From: JACNKV01 sp964388155
GTDB taxonomy: Bacteria > Fidelibacterota > Marinisomatia > Marinisomatales > JACNKV01
Assembly: GCA_964388155.1 (NCBI GenBank)
Contig: CAYLYH010000042.1
Span: forward strand, 1 to 17,233
Direction of reading: 5' to 3'
DNA: 17,233 nucleotides
Shown here: in pieces, positions 15,146 to 17,233 of the stretch
How positions within the stretch are numbered: the stretch's first letter is position 1
Layout: each line of letters begins with the position of its first letter
The notes under the pieces: generated by a model
Seen by the model: the letters and a program-made list of their open reading frames with translations, nothing else
Told to the model about the DNA's origin: nothing
The model's database searches: none
Program-made: the position numbers and the translations under genes

Positions 15146-16300
15146 TCATTCACCGGATCGTTTCTGCACAATAATATCTTCAATTATTTTCCCATGGATA
15201 TCAATCGCTGATATTTTCGCCTCCTTTTTATCAACTTCAACTATCAGATAGTGTTCGATCTGTTTAGCTGTAACTGTTTCTGGCTGCATCGCATCGATCT
15301 CATATAATCCGGCACCGCCGCCGGCAGTAGTTATATAATGCGTCTCACCACTCAATGCATGATGATAATGATGGTCATGTCCGTTAAACACAGCCTGTAC
15401 ATTATTGTGTTCAAAGATATCTCCCCAAAAAGCTCTGCGCATTTTTGTCTCCTCAACCCTGCTTTTCTTTACACTGAATAAAGGTTGGTGGAAATAGACG
15501 AAAATAAATCCGGCATCTTTATGTAAATCCAATGTGTGTTTGAGCCATTCCTTCTGCTTTATAAAATAGGGTAATTCATGGTTGGTCCAAAAATATTCTC
15601 TATTTTCCTTCTTAATATAGTCGGGCGTTTGATAATCTACTCCTTCAGTATCTAGAGCAATAAAGAGAGCATCTCCAACGCTAAAAGCGTAGTATCTTTC
15701 GTTCCCGGGCAGATTAAAGAAATCATAATAATACTCTGCATCTTTTTCATGATTCCCGATCGCCGGAAAATAGGGGATCGTTTGCATCAATTCACGGTTC
15801 AGATTAAAAAACGTCTCCCAGTTTTCAATCTTCAATCCGTTCCCGACTAAGTCTCCCGTGTTAAGCACAAATAAAGGGTTTTCTTCAATAATACTCTTAA
15901 TATGGGAAGCATGTACTTTAGGTCGAGAACGTGTATCACCAATCACAGCAAATTTGAAGGTGACTCTTTTCTCTGGGAAAGTTCTGAAAGTACCACATCC
16001 AGCCGAATCGCTATTCCCAAAAATGTCATAAGAGTATTCTGTGTTCGGTTTGAGATTTGGTATTAGCATTTCGTGGTGATTATAGCGATTGATAAATTGT
16101 ATCTTTCCGTCAGGTCCAGCATAGGATGACTTCCCATCAAGGGTCGCCCAACAAACAACAGCGGATTCACCGGTTACATTCTGAACATAAGGGCCAATCG
16201 CAATTTTCGTGTTATTTTGTGAAAAGACTGTACTGGTACTTATTATCGCAACAAGTACTATTATTGTAGTTTTTATTAATTTCATAGTTTTAATGAGCAT
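15146..16300 (-). CDS. Exported metallophosphoesterase, purple-acid-phosphatase-like
   Basis: The 384-residue product begins with a Sec signal peptide (lysines, then TTIIVLVAIISTSTVFSQ, cleavage probably near residue 28). Starting instead at Met6 (16285) would also give a good signal peptide; neither start has a clear ribosome site. Residues ~30-110 look like the fibronectin-type N-terminal domain of purple acid phosphatases (IGPYVQNVTGESAVVCW). The calcineurin-like phosphoesterase core follows with GDTR (121-124), TGD (148-150), GNHE (182-185), His271 (YFHQP) and GHDH (307-310), which supply the two-metal site. It should hydrolyse phosphate esters in the periplasm or outside the cell. It precedes the symporter by 53 bp, so dephosphorylation before uptake is plausible. 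The transposase remnant ends only ~29 bp upstream, so its promoter lies in or beyond that remnant. Confidence 0.92.
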   Translation of the reverse strand: MLIKTMKLIKTTIIVLVAIISTSTVFSQNNTKIAIGPYVQNVTGESAVVCWATLDGKSSYAGPDGKIQFINRYNHHEMLIPNLKPNTEYSYDIFGNSDSAGCGTFRTFPEKRVTFKFAVIGDTRSRPKVHASHIKSIIEENPLFVLNTGDLVGNGLKIENWETFFNLNRELMQTIPYFPAIGNHEKDAEYYYDFFNLPGNERYYAFSVGDALFIALDTEGVDYQTPDYIKKENREYFWTNHELPYFIKQKEWLKHTLDLHKDAGFIFVYFHQPLFSVKKSRVEETKMRRAFWGDIFEHNNVQAVFNGHDHHYHHALSGETHYITTAGGGAGLYEIDAMQPETVTAKQIEHYLIVEVDKKEAKISAIDIHGKIIEDIIVQKRSGE

Positions 16301-16328
16301 GTACCAAAGTTAGTTGAAACGTGGAAAC

Positions 16329-17061
16329 TCATTCTGATTTAGGCGGTTCTAATTTAAGTTCATTTTGTAATGCTTTTCTCAAAATATCCAACTTTTTGTG
16401 TCCTCTGATTTTCCACATACGCATTTCAATATCTAAAAGAGCAGAAGCAACCCATCGTTGAATCTGTTTACTGCTTTACCTAAAAACACCCAAACTACTG
16501 CCTTACGTAAGCCGGTAGACCCATCAATGATCAAAAGAAGACATTTGTTCGATGAGAATCCCCTCTTTTTTAAATCGTTGAGCAAATCCTTGCATAAAGG
16601 CTTTTCCGTCAATACACAACGTTTCGTAATCCTCCGTGAGTTTACGTTCTGTGAATACGTTGAATTTTTCCTTTACTTCTTCAGTAAAGTGTCTGAAAAG
16701 ACTGGGGGCACTAATACAAAACACATCAGGGATCATGGACGCACACTCAGAAAATCGCCTTAATGACAGCCCTCCAAGTAATTTTTCCCATAATCTCTGT
16801 ACGCACCTGCTGCTTCTCTCTTAGTGCCTGATAACTCTTTAGTGGAATTTCTTTCTTCGTCTCTCTATCTCTTACACGAGGTACTTCTATTTTTGTCTTT
16901 GTATCTCTCAAACATACGGAACCGGGATTACTGCCCCAACGATATCCGAGGAAATCTCCTTTCTCCTTTCGGTGGTTAGGGAGACAGGTCAGAGCCTCTA
17001 CTTCCTTATACAGTAACTCTTCGACGGTCATCAAACCGATTGGAATAAATGTTTGAATCAA
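16329..17061 (-). pseudogene. Decayed IS256-type (mutator) transposase in several frames
   Basis: Four collinear pieces of one transposase are readable. Piece 1 (17061-16747) holds GSVCLRDTKTKIEVPRVRD and EIPLKSYQALRE. Piece 2 (16760-16598, another frame) holds ECASMIPDVFCIS and ends at CIDGK, the first catalytic Asp. Piece 3 (16597-~16470, third frame) holds LCKDLLNDLKKRG and LLLIIDGSTGLRKAV, the second Asp. Piece 4 (16469-16329) is the C-terminus, IQRWVASALLDIEMRM then KIRGHKKL, and ends in TGA. Compared with the usual ~400 residues, about 35 codons are lost between pieces 2 and 3 and roughly 100 between 3 and 4, including the region of the catalytic Glu. It cannot be functional. The fragment boundaries were found by hand translation and comparison with the remembered family pattern. 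Confidence 0.8.
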
Positions 17062-17233
17062 TGATACCTCTGTATCAAAGTCAAATGATGACAGGCTTTC
17101 TTCTTGGTTAACATTCTCTTTCTTGTTTAGCTTTGGTTTGGTGAAGCCTCCTTGTTGCTTTGGTTATTTAAATGAATGAATGGTTCTTCACAGATTTGAG
17201 TACTTTTTTTAGATTAGGAGTAAAAAGTAGCAG
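17062..17233 (-). other. Upstream remnant of the insertion sequence, no intact gene
   Basis: The frame of transposase piece 1 stays open upstream to about 17160, reading residues such as FTKPKLNKKENVNQEE, but without a start codon near a ribosome site, so the true 5' end of the transposase is damaged or unclear. Beyond it I see AT-rich DNA and no other gene up to the window edge. No convincing terminal inverted repeat was found. Confidence 0.35.

Noticed and set aside
16321..16340. Weak match between GTGGAAACTCATTC and GTGAAGAACCATTC at the far side (near 17195, minus strand), considered as terminal inverted repeats of the IS
   Set aside because: Several mismatches, no flanking target duplication seen, and the left copy overlaps the transposase stop codon, which is unusual for this family.

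Overview
The window carries fourteen intact protein-coding genes and one decayed transposase. Base composition is moderate to slightly AT-rich. Most starts have a good purine-rich Shine-Dalgarno sequence 5-8 bases upstream, so typical Bacteroidota, which largely lack such sites, are less likely. The gene content (Gfo/Idh/MocA oxidoreductases, one with a twin-arginine N-terminus, paired with a DoxX membrane protein; SSS and MFS carriers; a purple-acid-phosphatase-like exported enzyme) suggests a free-living Gram-negative heterotroph, perhaps of the FCB/Marinimicrobia/KSB1/Calditrichota kind. That placement is inference only. There is no rRNA, tRNA or CRISPR array.

Layout, read in transcription order on the minus strand (right to left). 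(a) 17233-16300: a broken IS256-type transposase, in pieces and in several frames. (b) 16300-12203: exported metallophosphoesterase, SSS-family Na+/solute symporter, and a galactokinase-like GHMP kinase whose start overlaps the symporter's end. (c) 12200-11262, plus strand: a choline/ethanolamine-kinase-type phosphotransferase, tail to tail with the GHMP kinase (2 bp between stops) and divergent from the next block. (d) 11131-4816: RpiR regulator, OPA-family (GlpT/UhpT-like) transporter, aldehyde dehydrogenase, iron alcohol dehydrogenase, HAD-like hydrolase and class-I glutamine amidotransferase, with gaps of 9-48 bp, so probably one operon. (e) 4728-8: DoxX protein, large Gfo/Idh/MocA oxidoreductase with a Tat-like N-terminus (1-bp overlap), MFS permease of the nucleoside-permease type, and a second Gfo/Idh/MocA oxidoreductase.

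How they may work together. Blocks (b) and (e) each look like sugar or polyol uptake plus modification: transporter plus kinase, or transporter plus NAD(P)-dependent oxidoreductases. Block (d) looks like a regulated alcohol/aldehyde pathway. The divergent kinase has the ethanolamine-kinase signature, and the glutamine amidotransferase resembles enzymes that hydrolyse gamma-glutamyl amides. One reading is therefore the uptake and oxidation of an amino alcohol or its phosphate. The gamma-glutamyl ligase that such a route needs is not in the window, so this stays a hypothesis.

The most notable non-coding or structural signals are: a 10-base G tract inside the iron alcohol dehydrogenase (a possible slippage switch); seven tandem degenerate octamers upstream of the MFS gene; and a two-part inverted repeat in the RpiR/kinase divergent region that could be the RpiR operator.
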